From an uncultured Bacteroidia bacterium (GTDB lineage Bacteria > Bacteroidota > Bacteroidia > Bacteroidales > F082): 64,000 bases of DNA. The notes under the pieces were generated by a model that was not told the DNA's origin, searched no databases, and worked only from the letters and a program-made list of their open reading frames with translations. Below, one piece after another: positions 27,179 to 36,703 of this stretch. Numbering within the stretch: position 1 is the stretch's first letter; every line of letters starts with the position of its first letter. Where the stretch lies: assembly GCA_902800965.1 (NCBI GenBank), contig CADCGK010000010.1:1-64000 (forward strand). The letters are read 5' to 3'. The translations under genes and the position numbers were made by a program.

Positions 27179-29380
27179 ATGGGAAAAAAGAAAAAACTTG
27201 AAAATAAATTAACAGTTTTCACAAATGCTATCCTTAGCATCTTCGGAGAAACCCCTTTCAAGCCGATGAATTACAAGCAGATTTGCAAGATTCTAGGCAT
27301 CCATGATGCCGCAGGAAAGGATGTTGTTTATCATATTCTGATAGACCTTTTTGAGGAAGGAAAACTCATGGAAGAAAGGCCATACCGTTATGTGCTCAAC
27401 CCTGCTTATCTCGAGGAATTTGGTCCCAAGAAACAATACGTGGAGGGCACCGTGGATATGAAATCCACGGGTAAAGCCTACGTGATCCTTGATGACGAAT
27501 CGGGTGAAGATGTCTTCATTGCTGCTAACAATACGGGTCATGCCTTGCATGGAGACCGAGTAAAAGTGGCGATGTTTCCGAAACGAAAGAACAAGAAACC
27601 GGAAGGTGAGATTATTGAAGTGTTGCAGCGCAAGCATACCGACTTTGTCGGGGTGCTTCATATCTCTCATGGCTATGTGTTTGTGGTGCCCGACATGGAT
27701 TCGATACCAGTCGACATCTTTGTACCTAAAGGCGAATTGAACGGTGCCAAAAACGGGCAAAAAGTGGTAGTACATCTGGTAGATTGGCCTGAAAACTCCG
27801 GGAATCCCTTCGGTGAGATTGTGCGGGTGTTGGGCAACCCTGGTGAAAACAACGTGGAGATGGAATCCATCCTGCTTGCCCATGACTACCCGGTTGAATT
27901 TCCGAAAGAGGTGGAAAAAGAAGCTGCGGCTATACCTTCGAGAATACAGAAGTCGGAAGTTAGAAATCGGAAGGATTTCAGGGATGTCTTCACTATCACG
28001 ATCGACCCGGCTGATGCCAAGGACTTTGATGACGCCATATCGTTGCAGAAACTTCCAAATGGCCACTGGGAGGTAGGTGTCCATATTGCCGATGTTTCCC
28101 ATTATGTTAAGCCCGGCTCCGCTATCGACGAGGAAGCCTACAATCGCGGTACTTCAGTATATTTGGTGGACCGCACCATTCCCATGTTGCCTGAAAAGCT
28201 TTGCAACAACGTGTGTTCTTTACGGCCTAACGAGGAAAAGCTGACCTTTTCAGCGGTCTTCGAGATGGATGACAATGCCAATGTGCTGAATCATTGGATC
28301 GGCAAGACCATCATCAAGTCGTGCCGCCGTTATGCCTACGAGGAGGTTCAAGCCATGATTGAAGGCGGTGATGGCGATTACAAGGACCAAATCTTGACTT
28401 TCCATCATTTGGCGACCAAATTGCGTGAAAATCGCATGGCTCAAGGCAGCTTGAACTTCCATTCCGAAGAAGTGAAATTCATCTTGGATGAGAACGGGAA
28501 ACCCATTGATACCTATATCAGGGTTCAAAACGAATCACACGAGTTGATCGAGGATTTCATGCTGCTGGCCAACCGCACCGTGGCCGAAACTTTCGGCAAG
28601 CCTGATAGCAAATGGCATAACTTCACGTTTGTTTATCGTGTGCATGATGAACCGAATCCTGAAAAGCTGAATAACTTCCTCCGTTTGATCTCGCGTTTAG
28701 GCTATACGATGGACATCAGTACGCGCTCCAAGCTGGTGAAGTCGTACAATAAATTGTTCGATGATGTGGAAGGCAAAGGTGAGAAAAACCTTGTTGAGAC
28801 CGTGGCGATCCGTACCATGGCCAAAGCGGTCTATAGCACTGATAACATCGGCCACTACGGGCTTTCGTTCGATTATTACACGCACTTCACCTCCCCCATC
28901 CGTCGTTATCCCGACTTGATGGTGCATCGGCTTATTGAGCGTTATCTTATCGAAAACCAAGGTTCAGTCGATAAGAAGGAGTATGAGGACTATTGTACCC
29001 ATACCAGTGAAATGGAGAAACAAGCTGAAGAGATGGAGCGCCAGAGTGTGAAATACAAACAGGCTGAATACTTACAAGACAAGATCGGTCAGCTGTTTGA
29101 GGGCTTGATTTCAGGCGTGAGCAAATGGGGCTTGTATGTGGAGTTGAAAGGCAACAAATGCGAGGGTTTGGTCCGTTACGATGACATGCCGGGCGACTAT
29201 TATTACCTTGACGAGGAAAACTTCAGGGTTATTGGCCAAGAATCGGGACGTGTCCTGCAGCTTGGCGACGAAGTGAAGGTTATCGTTAAGAATGTAAACC
29301 TTCTGAAACGCCAGATGGATTTCGAGCTAATCCTCGAAGATACAAGGAGAAAAGCGCCCAAGAAGAAAAGGAGATCGTAA
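27179..29380 (+). CDS. rnr: Ribonuclease R
   Basis: This 733-residue 3'-5' exoribonuclease has an N-terminal winged-helix-like segment (1-70) and cold-shock domains (about 75-240). The RNB catalytic domain carries the acidic cluster DPADAKDFDDA (about 278-288), and HFTSPIRRYPDLMVHR marks its end. A C-terminal S1 domain (about 640-715) and a basic tail RRKAPKKKRRS complete it. RNase R degrades structured RNA and takes part in rRNA quality control. A small heptameric tract (27948-27974) encodes IQKSEVRNRKD in the linker just before the RNB core. Neighbours are nrdD (divergent) and tRNA-Thr downstream. Confidence 0.95.
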   Translation: MGKKKKLENKLTVFTNAILSIFGETPFKPMNYKQICKILGIHDAAGKDVVYHILIDLFEEGKLMEERPYRYVLNPAYLEEFGPKKQYVEGTVDMKSTGKAYVILDDESGEDVFIAANNTGHALHGDRVKVAMFPKRKNKKPEGEIIEVLQRKHTDFVGVLHISHGYVFVVPDMDSIPVDIFVPKGELNGAKNGQKVVVHLVDWPENSGNPFGEIVRVLGNPGENNVEMESILLAHDYPVEFPKEVEKEAAAIPSRIQKSEVRNRKDFRDVFTITIDPADAKDFDDAISLQKLPNGHWEVGVHIADVSHYVKPGSAIDEEAYNRGTSVYLVDRTIPMLPEKLCNNVCSLRPNEEKLTFSAVFEMDDNANVLNHWIGKTIIKSCRRYAYEEVQAMIEGGDGDYKDQILTFHHLATKLRENRMAQGSLNFHSEEVKFILDENGKPIDTYIRVQNESHELIEDFMLLANRTVAETFGKPDSKWHNFTFVYRVHDEPNPEKLNNFLRLISRLGYTMDISTRSKLVKSYNKLFDDVEGKGEKNLVETVAIRTMAKAVYSTDNIGHYGLSFDYYTHFTSPIRRYPDLMVHRLIERYLIENQGSVDKKEYEDYCTHTSEMEKQAEEMERQSVKYKQAEYLQDKIGQLFEGLISGVSKWGLYVELKGNKCEGLVRYDDMPGDYYYLDEENFRVIGQESGRVLQLGDEVKVIVKNVNLLKRQMDFELILEDTRRKAPKKKRRS
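27948..27974. repeat. Heptameric tandem tract inside rnr
   Basis: Three full and one nearly full 7-base units (AGAAGTC, GGAAGTT, AGAAATC, GGAAGG) encode the KSEVRNRK linker in frame. Confidence 0.75.
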
Positions 29381-29399
29381 AAGATTTTTTGATTAAACC

Positions 29400-29429
29400 T
29401 TGTCGTGTTCTCAAGAATTGTTATCTTTG
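29400..29429 (+). promoter_or_regulatory. Promoter of tRNA-Thr
   Basis: TTG (29400-29402) and TATCTTTG (29422-29429) with a 19-base spacer; the tRNA starts 11 bases downstream. Confidence 0.85.
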
Positions 29430-29440
29430 CAGCCGCAAAA

Positions 29441-29513
<73 letters not shown>

Positions 29514-29521
29514 CTCTATGG

Positions 29522-29547
29522 AAAAACCCCGATAATTCGGGGTTTTT
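29522..29547. terminator. Bidirectional terminator after tRNA-Thr
   Basis: AAAAACCCCGA and TCGGGGTTTTT form an 11-base stem with a TAAT loop, flanked by A and T runs. It serves tRNA-Thr on the plus strand and reaches the stop codon of the converging minus-strand gene. Confidence 0.92.
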
Positions 29548-30506
29548 TATTTTTTGATATAGGAGATGAAATCCAAGTCGAACGAGAGGCTGACGAATGG
29601 CTTGGGTTTCCAGACCTTGGAGATTTGGTCGGACAACGAAAACCCGGCCGGTAGCTCGTCACCTTCTTGGTAAGTACCCGTCAACATTTCGTATTCACAG
29701 ACATTGACGCCTGCGGTAAGGTGGAAGAAATCGAGAAACTTGAAAGAAGGTCCCACATAGAAATTCTTGAACAGGTTGCTTCCGCCAAATCCTACATAAA
29801 GGCCGAGGCTATAGGAAAAATCTTGATCAAATCTTTTGATTTCCAGATGCTTCTTGCTCACCGTGTCAATCTCAATCGGCTTGGGTTTTCGGGTCAAGTC
29901 CCAAAGCATTACGTAGGCACCGGCGGTATAGTCGAACTCCACCTCTCCCCCATTTTTGTTGACAATCTTGTAGCCTACCCTCACGTTGCCTTCTTCATCA
30001 ACGATTTTGTCAGGTGCCAGTGACCAACTCGGAGTACGGAAGGTCTTCATGGCAATGCCTTGTATGGCACAGACCTTTTTCTTTCTTGCGGTTGCATTGC
30101 TGATCCTGGCTTCGGCGTCCTTGGCGCGCTGCTGGGTGTATTTCAACTCCTCGTTGGTTCGGATGATCACCTTCTCGGTCTCATTCAACCTAAGTTGCAA
30201 TGAGTCGCTCAGTCGTTGGTATTTGTCCTTTTCTCGAAGTAGTTTCTCGTTGTTTTCGCGCAGGTCTCTCATGGCCTCCACTTTATAAAACGACTCTTTT
30301 TCCTCGTAAAACTTCTGTTTTTCTTCCAAACGCTCCATCTTCTGTTCCATTTTGTTCAATTGATTCAGAAGATTATTATTGACTTGAGTCAAACTGTCCA
30401 ATTCTTTCCGAAGGTTGTTTTGAAGCGAATCTGGTTCTTGTGCTTGGCATAAGGCAGCCGTCAGCAGAAAACTGATCAGGATGATATAATGGCTGTATTT
30501 TTTCAT
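29547..30506 (-). CDS. Exported coiled-coil protein with possible beta-rich C-terminus
   Basis: This 319-residue protein has a signal peptide (1-22, ending LCQAQ). A long heptad-rich coiled coil (about 25-135; SLTQVNNNLLNQLNKMEQKMERL...) is followed by a C-terminal half of alternating aromatic/polar strands (FSYSLGLYVGFGGSNLF, FVSLSFDLDFISYIKK). The last residues resemble a short outer-membrane beta-strand ending, but no family is recognised. It may bridge the periplasm. It has no clear promoter and is flanked by tRNA genes. Confidence 0.65.
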   Translation of the reverse strand: MKKYSHYIILISFLLTAALCQAQEPDSLQNNLRKELDSLTQVNNNLLNQLNKMEQKMERLEEKQKFYEEKESFYKVEAMRDLRENNEKLLREKDKYQRLSDSLQLRLNETEKVIIRTNEELKYTQQRAKDAEARISNATARKKKVCAIQGIAMKTFRTPSWSLAPDKIVDEEGNVRVGYKIVNKNGGEVEFDYTAGAYVMLWDLTRKPKPIEIDTVSKKHLEIKRFDQDFSYSLGLYVGFGGSNLFKNFYVGPSFKFLDFFHLTAGVNVCEYEMLTGTYQEGDELPAGFSLSDQISKVWKPKPFVSLSFDLDFISYIKK

Positions 30507-30552
30507 GTTTCAAATATAACTAAAAAATCGCTCTTTTAGTTTGTTCTTGAAC

Positions 30553-30580
30553 AAAAAAAGTCTGCCAAGCGACAGACTTT
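30553..30580 (-). terminator. Terminator of tRNA-Cys
   Basis: AAAGTCTG (30557-30564) pairs with CAGACTTT (30573-30580) around an 8-base loop. The A-run at 30553-30559 becomes a U-run on the minus strand, just downstream of tRNA-Cys. Confidence 0.8.
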
Positions 30581-30583
30581 CAG

Positions 30584-30654
30584 AGGTACCTGGCGGATTC
30601 GAACCGCCGTCCCCGGTTTTGCAGACCGATCCCTAACCGCTCGGGCAAGGTACC
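30584..30654 (-). tRNA. tRNA-Cys (anticodon GCA)
   Basis: On the minus strand the acceptor stem GGTACCT/AGGTACC is perfect. The anticodon stem TCGGT/ACCGG closes CTGCAAA with anticodon GCA (plus-strand 30620-30622), the T arm is GGCGG-TTCGAAT-CCGCC and the discriminator is U. It is 71 nt without CCA. Confidence 0.97.
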
Positions 30655-30665
30655 ATTTGCGGGTG

Positions 30666-30695
30666 CAAAGATACATAATAATACCTTATTCGCAA
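30666..30695 (-). promoter_or_regulatory. Promoter of tRNA-Cys
   Basis: On the minus strand TTG (30693-30695) and TATCTTTG (30666-30673) are 19 bases apart, 11 bases before the tRNA. Confidence 0.85.
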
Positions 30696-30702
30696 CAATT
30701 CT

Positions 30703-32118
30703 TTAAAAAAATAATCCTCTTCCGTCCAATTTGATATAATTCCATGCGACAATCGCGATTACCAACAAAGCATTGTAAGTGTAAAACACGGCAAAGTCTT
30801 TCTTTCGGAAATGCGTCATGGCAAAAGCAGCCATTATCAGGAAGCATGGCATCACGGGCAGGTGGTATCTTTCGCTGTTGAAGGCAAAGGAGAAGGCTAT
30901 GCAAAGCGCATAGATGATAGCGAAGGAACCGATAAGACTAAAATCACGCCACTTCTTTTCTCTGAATGCAACAACGATGCACCACAAGGCAAAAAATGCC
31001 AGATAGTTTTTCACAAAGAAGGTACCGTTCATCATCTTTTGGTTCTCATTGGCTACTTCAACCAAGTTGGTCAAAGGCAAGGTAAAGAATCCCGGAGCCA
31101 AGTACTTTCCGCTAGCATACTCGGCATATTTCAACCCCATTTGTTCATATTTGATGGGGGGCACCTCTCCGGTGAGGAAATTAATCCTGAACATGATCAG
31201 CATCTCCCTGCCTATGGGGGTAAACAAAAACACTAGGGAAACCAAAGCAACCGCCCCTATCGTGACGATCTTTGCCTTTTTGGTCATCAATGGTCGCTCT
31301 TGGAAGAGGATGAATAGGATGAAACAAAGGATAAGTATCATCCCCACGATGGTCCTGAAACCGAAAGTCAAGGCAGTGAGAAGAATCGGGAATGCGATAT
31401 TCCAGAAGGTATAGCGTTTGCTGCGGACTAGATAATCCATCCGTTCCAATGCCAAGGTGGTTAAAAAAATCAGCTCAGTTTCCTTCAAGTAGGTGCCTGT
31501 ATAATGAATAAAATTGGGTAGGAATACTGCCATGACCGCCGCCAGCCTTCCTGTTTTTTCACCCAGACTTCTTGAGGCAAGCTTGTAAATGGCAACGCAC
31601 ATATAGGCGCTCATGAGTGCTTTCAGCAAACGCGGCCCTAAAATGTTGTTGTCGAAACAGGTGTACAATGTAGTTAAGTAAAGAACATAGCCTTGATCGG
31701 AAAAGCCCATGGTATTGGCATTGAGCCAACGGAAAATGATGCCGAACTCCCCTTCTCTCGCCAATTTTGCCAAAGCGATGGCCCATTGGTGATAACTCAT
31801 GCTGTCGGCAGCTTGATACTCCATGGCAAGTCCAGTTTGGTAATAATAATAGAGAATGATGGTCCCTACATATACAGCCCTGATTCCCAACGCAATCCAA
31901 AAGACCTTTCTGATAAATTTCTTGGTTTCATCATGACGCCACTGTCTGAAAAAAAACCAAGTAGTCAGAAAAAAGAAACAAACCGTACCGATGCCCCATG
32001 CCATCCATAATGGTTTCAAGGCATACGATCTAAACGAAACGCTTACAATTAGTAGCGAAAGCAGATAGACACCAAGGCCCACCCATTGAAAGTGTCTGTG
32101 GAGTTTTTCCGGCATCAA
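30703..32118 (-). CDS. Multi-pass membrane protein, GT-C/GT39-like
   Basis: This 471-residue protein has about 11-12 membrane helices. A periplasmic loop with DSMSYHQWAIALAKLAREGEFG after the third helix, then GFSDQGYVLYLTTLY and YLKETELIFLTTLALER, resembles the dolichyl-phosphate-mannose/GT39 and EpsG-like families seen in glycan assembly. No donor or acceptor can be assigned. It overlaps the upstream BACON lipoprotein gene by four bases (ATGA), so the two are co-translated. No other glycan gene is adjacent, so it may act alone on a lipid-linked substrate. Confidence 0.65.
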   Translation of the reverse strand: MMPEKLHRHFQWVGLGVYLLSLLIVSVSFRSYALKPLWMAWGIGTVCFFFLTTWFFFRQWRHDETKKFIRKVFWIALGIRAVYVGTIILYYYYQTGLAMEYQAADSMSYHQWAIALAKLAREGEFGIIFRWLNANTMGFSDQGYVLYLTTLYTCFDNNILGPRLLKALMSAYMCVAIYKLASRSLGEKTGRLAAVMAVFLPNFIHYTGTYLKETELIFLTTLALERMDYLVRSKRYTFWNIAFPILLTALTFGFRTIVGMILILCFILFILFQERPLMTKKAKIVTIGAVALVSLVFLFTPIGREMLIMFRINFLTGEVPPIKYEQMGLKYAEYASGKYLAPGFFTLPLTNLVEVANENQKMMNGTFFVKNYLAFFALWCIVVAFREKKWRDFSLIGSFAIIYALCIAFSFAFNSERYHLPVMPCFLIMAAFAMTHFRKKDFAVFYTYNALLVIAIVAWNYIKLDGRGLFF

Positions 32119-32924
32119 TCTTTTACTTGAATAAGAGCTCCTTTGGGTTTACTGGCAATCTTTTTCGGATTGATTTTTATCTCCCTTTTGTTGGTGGATA
32201 CATTTACGGTGTTGATCTTTTCAAACTGATGCGGTCTGTATTCGTTAAGGAACACGAAACGCTCCTGATTCAATTCGTAAATTATGGCATGATAATCCTC
32301 CGTGAGGCTGTCGTCGGCAAGTTGGAAACTGATGAAAAGACTGTCGCCCTCGGGATAATACTGGTAATTATAGGGATAATAAATAGTGTCGTTATTGTGT
32401 GTGCGGATTTCATATCCGGTACCGTCATTCAGAAAATAGAAGAACCAATTCTCAAATTCGGGTTCAGCATAATATAGCCAAGAACGGTATGACTCATTGA
32501 TATATTGATTGTAGAAATCCGTATTCCATCTTTCATATAATCTTGTAAACCAGACTTTTCTGATGATTTTGTTTATATCAATGTTGGTTTGGACAATAGG
32601 AATTCTAACCTTTGTCTTGCCATTAGATGAAACAATAGTCAACACATCATTTCTGTCAAAATGTGAGTCGTTTGGAGTGACATTGAAGGCAATGAGTCCG
32701 TCGTTGCTGCCTTCGGTCTGGTTGATGGAGTACCAATCTTGAGAGAGGTCTTTCTCAATGGTCCAATCGCAATCAGCTTTGATTTCTATAAAGTCTTTAC
32801 CTCCTTGTGAGGAGAAGGAGAGTGTTTCTTTTGAAAGCTTGATGTGTTGCCGTTTGCCGCATGAGGTTGAGCCAATCAATACAGTAAGCATCAATGCTAT
32901 AATACAAACGATACTTCTTTTCAT
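32115..32924 (-). CDS. BACON-domain lipoprotein
   Basis: This is a 269-residue putative lipoprotein. The start at 32924 is chosen because MKRSIVCIIALMLTVLIG gives a proper signal peptide ending at STSC. The longer frame adds 13 residues overlapping the -7 element region. Residues about 25-115 match the BACON beta-sandwich pattern (KETLSFSSQGG, CDWTIE, WYSINQTEGSNDG, ITNPTVSS-like strands). The C-terminal part is aromatic-rich and of unknown fold. BACON domains are thought to bind carbohydrate or mucin in Bacteroidota. It is coupled to the GT-C-like gene downstream. Confidence 0.75.
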   Translation of the reverse strand: MKRSIVCIIALMLTVLIGSTSCGKRQHIKLSKETLSFSSQGGKDFIEIKADCDWTIEKDLSQDWYSINQTEGSNDGLIAFNVTPNDSHFDRNDVLTIVSSNGKTKVRIPIVQTNIDINKIIRKVWFTRLYERWNTDFYNQYINESYRSWLYYAEPEFENWFFYFLNDGTGYEIRTHNNDTIYYPYNYQYYPEGDSLFISFQLADDSLTEDYHAIIYELNQERFVFLNEYRPHQFEKINTVNVSTNKREIKINPKKIASKPKGALIQVKD

Positions 32925-32952
32925 GAGGTTTGTGATCTTTAGAGTTTTGCTG

Positions 32953-32960
32953 CAAATATA
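32953..32960 (-). promoter_or_regulatory. -7 element of the BACON lipoprotein operon
   Basis: CAAATATA on the plus strand reads TATATTTG on the minus strand, 28 bases before the chosen start. Confidence 0.5.
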
Positions 32961-32981
32961 CATTAATTAATAGAAATCAGC

Positions 32982-32989
32982 TATCTTTG
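32982..32989 (+). promoter_or_regulatory. -7 element of the DUF4175-ybeY-mnmG unit
   Basis: TATCTTTG lies 20 bases ahead of the DUF4175 start codon, back-to-back with the minus-strand element at 32953. Confidence 0.6.
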
Positions 32990-33009
32990 CAATCTGATAT
33001 TTTTGGTCC

Positions 33010-36000
33010 ATGTCAGCGGAGCGTGTATTGATAGAGAAAACCGAGCGGTTTGTCAGGAAGTATTACATCAATCGTCTTATCCAAGGTGTTTTGATCGGCG
33101 CCGCCTTATGGATTGTATTTTACCTTTTGGTGAATACTTTGGAGTATTTTTCTTGGTTTTCCTCCAACATTAGGTTTGTTTTGTTCTTATTGCTGCTGGT
33201 TGGTAGTTTTGGTGTGTTGGTGGTGTATTTTGTGATCCCTTTGGTTAATTTGTTTCGGTTTCGGAAGAAGATATCGCTTGAACAAGCAGCATTGATGATT
33301 GGTAGGTTTTTTCCTGAGGTTCAAGATAAACTGTTAAATACCTTCCAATTATCTAATGAGGTTTCTGATACTCATAATGCTCTTTTGTCGGCGACCATTG
33401 AACAACGTACGCAACAATTGAGCCCTATTAAGTTTTCCGATGCCATTGATCTAAAAAGCAACCTTCGCTATTTATATCTGTTTCTGGCGCTTTTGTTGGC
33501 TTTGTTGCTATTGATGTTGTTTCTTCCTAAATTTGCAATCCAACCGACGCAGCGTATTATCAAATACGGGCAGGAATTTGAAAAACCTTTGCCTTTTTCG
33601 GTTGTGCTCTCCAATGAGTTTGTTGAAACCGTTCAAGGTGCCGATGTTCCGTTTTCGATTCATGTCGAGGGAAATCGTATTCCGGATGTTTTTTATGTAA
33701 AAAGTACTTTGGGACAGCAGGCTTTTACAAAAGGTTCGACGAATGATTACACATATACATTTAAAAACTTGTTCCACGATGTTTCATTTCAGGTCATCGG
33801 GGGTGAATATGTCAGTAAACCCATTCAAATCACCGTTCGCCCTAACCCAGCCCTACTCTCCTATCGTTGTCAGGTGAGTTATCCTGCCTATATACATCGT
33901 GTCGCCGAGGTTTTTGAAGGCAAAACCAGATTGATGGTTCCTCAAGGGTCTAAGTTGTATTTCACTTTTTTTGTTCGCGATTGCGACAGTGTGTGCGTTG
34001 TTCAAGATTCTTCTTTGCGGTTTTTACCTTTGACGTCAGACCAAGCCTCTATGGATATGATTGCGGCTTCCTCCATGGGGTTTGATTTGCTTTGCCAAAA
34101 CCGATGGTCCAACCGTTTTGATCCTTTAAGGTTTACAGTTGATGTGCTTCCCGACGCTTATCCTGATATTCGCGTGGAGTCTTTTGAAGAGGATTTCTCC
34201 GATGTGGTATATTATTCTGGTTTGCTTGCTGATGACTATGGTTTTACGAATCTTGTCTTTCATTGCGACATTAAACAGCCTGTAGAGCGGCATATTGTGC
34301 TACCAATAGCCTTTGACAAGACAACTACCAGAACGTCGTTTTTCCATCATTTCAATATGGATAGCTTAGGGATACTTCCGGGCCAGTCTGCTGAGGTTTA
34401 TTTCGAGGTTTGGGATAACGATGGATTTCATGGACCAAAGCCAAAACGTTCTGAGGTCTTTGCTTACTATAAACCTTCTTTGGCCGCCTTGGATTCAGTA
34501 GCCGATCAAACCCAGAATGACATTTTGGAAAGAATGGCGGATCGCTCTGATGAAGCTTCAAAATTAAAGGATGACATTGAAAAGATGCTTCAGGAATTGG
34601 CTTCAAAAAAGGAATTAGATTGGTCTGACAAAGAAAAAATGAAGGAGCTTCTTGAAAAACAATCGGAGATTCAAGAAGAATGGAATAAGCTTCAGGAGGA
34701 GCAAGAAAAGTTGAACGACTTCATGAAGGATCATGGTTTAGCTAACGAAGATCTGTTAAAAAAACAGGAAAAGATTAATGAATTATTTGAAGAGCTTATT
34801 CCCGACGAATTGAAAAAACTCATGGAAGAGATTGAGCGTATGCTGGATGAAATGCCACGGGATCGTATGCAGCAGTTACTTCGTGACATGAAGAAGGACA
34901 ATCAAAAGATGCAAGACTTGCTCGATCGCAACCTTTCCTTATTGGAGCAGTTGAAGATGGAAAAAGAGTTGAATAAACTCATGGATGAGTTGAATCAGCT
35001 GGGTGAAGAATTGAAAAATAACGAAGAGAGTCTTTCAGCGGAAGAAGCAAAGAAGGAATTTGAGGAGATGATGCATGCATTTGACAGTCTTCAGTTGAAA
35101 AATGATAGTTTGGCAGAACCTTTCAATATCCAAAAAGATGAAGCTTTGGAGGAAGACATCAAGCAGGATTTGGATAAGAAAAAGAAGAAAGATGCGGGCG
35201 GAAAGATGCAGGAAATGGCTAATTCGATGATGATGCAGATGCAGTCTTCTGGTGAAGAGCAGCTTGCAGAGGATGCCTACCTTGTCAGGATCCTGCTCGA
35301 GAACGTCATCCGGGCTTCGCATCAACAGGAGTCACTGATGGCTGAATTGGGAAAGATTCGTACAGACGATCCGTCGTTGATTGACAAGATAAGCTTGCAA
35401 AAGGAATTGTCTGCAAATTTCGACATGGTCAGAGATTCTTTGAAAGCTATGGCTATGCGTCAACCCGCGGTGCAAAACTTTGTCTTTGATGAGATTTCCA
35501 CTATTGACAATCAAACAGCTTTGGCTTTAAAGTATATGAATGATCTCCGGCTTTCTTCAGCTGTTCACAACCAACAGTCAGCTTTGAGGTCGATGAATAA
35601 CTTGGCTTTGATGCTTTCCGAGTCTCTTAAGGAAATGGAGAGTTCCATGATGGGATCTGGTAATTCAATGAAACGCAGTAAACCTAATTCTGGTACGCAA
35701 AGCCAGAATATGCAAAACCTACAACAGCTTCAGAAACAGCTTGGTGAGCAGTTAAAGAAAATGCAACAGCAGATGCAGAAGAACGGTCAGCAAGGTATGC
35801 CTTCTGATCAAGCGGAAGAACTGGCCCGTATGGCTGCTGAGCAGGAAATGATCCGGCAAGGTATGCAGCAAATGTTGGATGAAATGAAAAACAACGGTCA
35901 ACTGGGTGATGATGGCCTAAACCAGATTATCAAGGACATGGAAAAGCTTGAGGAAGATATCGTAAATAAGCGTATAAATAAGAAAACTGTTGAACGTAAT

Positions 36001-36237
36001 CAAGAGATTCTTTCCCGTATGTTGGAGTCTGAAAAAGCTCAGAAAAAACGTGACCAAGATGAGAAACGAAAGTCAAACGAGTTTAAAGGATCGAAGTTTG
36101 AAAGAAATGTTGAGGAGTTGTTTTATGAGCAACAGTTAAAGAAAAATCGTGAGTTCTTAAAAACGAACCCCATTCAATATACTCCTTATTTTAAGTCGAA
36201 GATTAACGAATATTATATTAAGAAAAACTCTTTGTGA
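33010..36237 (+). CDS. DUF4175 family membrane protein with long coiled coil
   Basis: This is a 1075-residue protein. Three hydrophobic segments (about 25-45, 55-80 and 155-175) anchor it. A central beta-rich region (about 180-490) contains repeated Ig-like strands. From about 500 to the end it is an almost unbroken acidic/Gln-Met-rich coiled coil (KLKDDIEKMLQELASKKELD..., LKKMQQQMQKNGQQG). This layout matches DUF4175 proteins of Bacteroidota, whose function is unknown. It precedes ybeY and mnmG with a one-base overlap. A structural or envelope-stress role is possible but not shown. Confidence 0.8.
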   Translation: MSAERVLIEKTERFVRKYYINRLIQGVLIGAALWIVFYLLVNTLEYFSWFSSNIRFVLFLLLLVGSFGVLVVYFVIPLVNLFRFRKKISLEQAALMIGRFFPEVQDKLLNTFQLSNEVSDTHNALLSATIEQRTQQLSPIKFSDAIDLKSNLRYLYLFLALLLALLLLMLFLPKFAIQPTQRIIKYGQEFEKPLPFSVVLSNEFVETVQGADVPFSIHVEGNRIPDVFYVKSTLGQQAFTKGSTNDYTYTFKNLFHDVSFQVIGGEYVSKPIQITVRPNPALLSYRCQVSYPAYIHRVAEVFEGKTRLMVPQGSKLYFTFFVRDCDSVCVVQDSSLRFLPLTSDQASMDMIAASSMGFDLLCQNRWSNRFDPLRFTVDVLPDAYPDIRVESFEEDFSDVVYYSGLLADDYGFTNLVFHCDIKQPVERHIVLPIAFDKTTTRTSFFHHFNMDSLGILPGQSAEVYFEVWDNDGFHGPKPKRSEVFAYYKPSLAALDSVADQTQNDILERMADRSDEASKLKDDIEKMLQELASKKELDWSDKEKMKELLEKQSEIQEEWNKLQEEQEKLNDFMKDHGLANEDLLKKQEKINELFEELIPDELKKLMEEIERMLDEMPRDRMQQLLRDMKKDNQKMQDLLDRNLSLLEQLKMEKELNKLMDELNQLGEELKNNEESLSAEEAKKEFEEMMHAFDSLQLKNDSLAEPFNIQKDEALEEDIKQDLDKKKKKDAGGKMQEMANSMMMQMQSSGEEQLAEDAYLVRILLENVIRASHQQESLMAELGKIRTDDPSLIDKISLQKELSANFDMVRDSLKAMAMRQPAVQNFVFDEISTIDNQTALALKYMNDLRLSSAVHNQQSALRSMNNLALMLSESLKEMESSMMGSGNSMKRSKPNSGTQSQNMQNLQQLQKQLGEQLKKMQQQMQKNGQQGMPSDQAEELARMAAEQEMIRQGMQQMLDEMKNNGQLGDDGLNQIIKDMEKLEEDIVNKRINKKTVERNQEILSRMLESEKAQKKRDQDEKRKSNEFKGSKFERNVEELFYEQQLKKNREFLKTNPIQYTPYFKSKINEYYIKKNSL

Positions 36238-36659
36238 TGATAAAATTCAATGCTATTGATGTTATGATGCCCGTTTTGGATTATGACAGGGTTCGTTCTT
36301 GGATTACTACCGTTATCGAATCTGCAGGATATAATGTGGGTGAGTTGCACTATTATTTTTGCAGTGACGAGACTATGTTGAAAATAAACAATGATCGTCT
36401 TGGCCATGATTTTTATACGGATATTATCACTTTTCCTTTGGTTTCCGATGAGGATTATATTTCTAGTGAGTTTTGTATAAGTTTGGATCGTGTTGCAGAG
36501 AATTGTCTTAACTTTGGGCGATCGTTTGAGAGTGAATTGCTTCGTGTTTTGATCCATGGTGTATTGCATCTTATAGGTTATGATGATCTGTCTGATGAGG
36601 AGCGTGTTAAAATGCGTTCCAAAGAAGAAGAATGTTTAGAAATGTTTTTAAATAATTGA
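36237..36659 (+). CDS. ybeY: Endoribonuclease YbeY
   Basis: This roughly 140-residue metal-dependent RNase works in 16S rRNA maturation and ribosome quality control. The metal motif reads HGVLHLIGYDD; the third His of the classical HGxLHLxGYDH is Asp here, and Bacteroidota versions commonly vary at this spot. DFYTDIITFPL is the other conserved block. I prefer the ATG at 36237, which overlaps the DUF4175 stop as TGATG, to the in-frame GTG three bases earlier. It is co-transcribed with DUF4175 and mnmG. Confidence 0.92.
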   Translation: MIKFNAIDVMMPVLDYDRVRSWITTVIESAGYNVGELHYYFCSDETMLKINNDRLGHDFYTDIITFPLVSDEDYISSEFCISLDRVAENCLNFGRSFESELLRVLIHGVLHLIGYDDLSDEERVKMRSKEEECLEMFLNN

Positions 36660-36678
36660 ATATCAAATAAATATAAAT

Positions 36679-36694
36679 TGTTTCATGTGAAACA
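36679..36694. promoter_or_regulatory. parS-like palindrome upstream of mnmG
   Basis: TGTTTCATGTGAAACA matches the universal ParB-binding site TGTTTCACGTGAAACA at 15 of 16 positions. It lies in the ybeY-mnmG gap. Confidence 0.65.
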
Positions 36695-36703
36695 TTAAAG
36701 CAA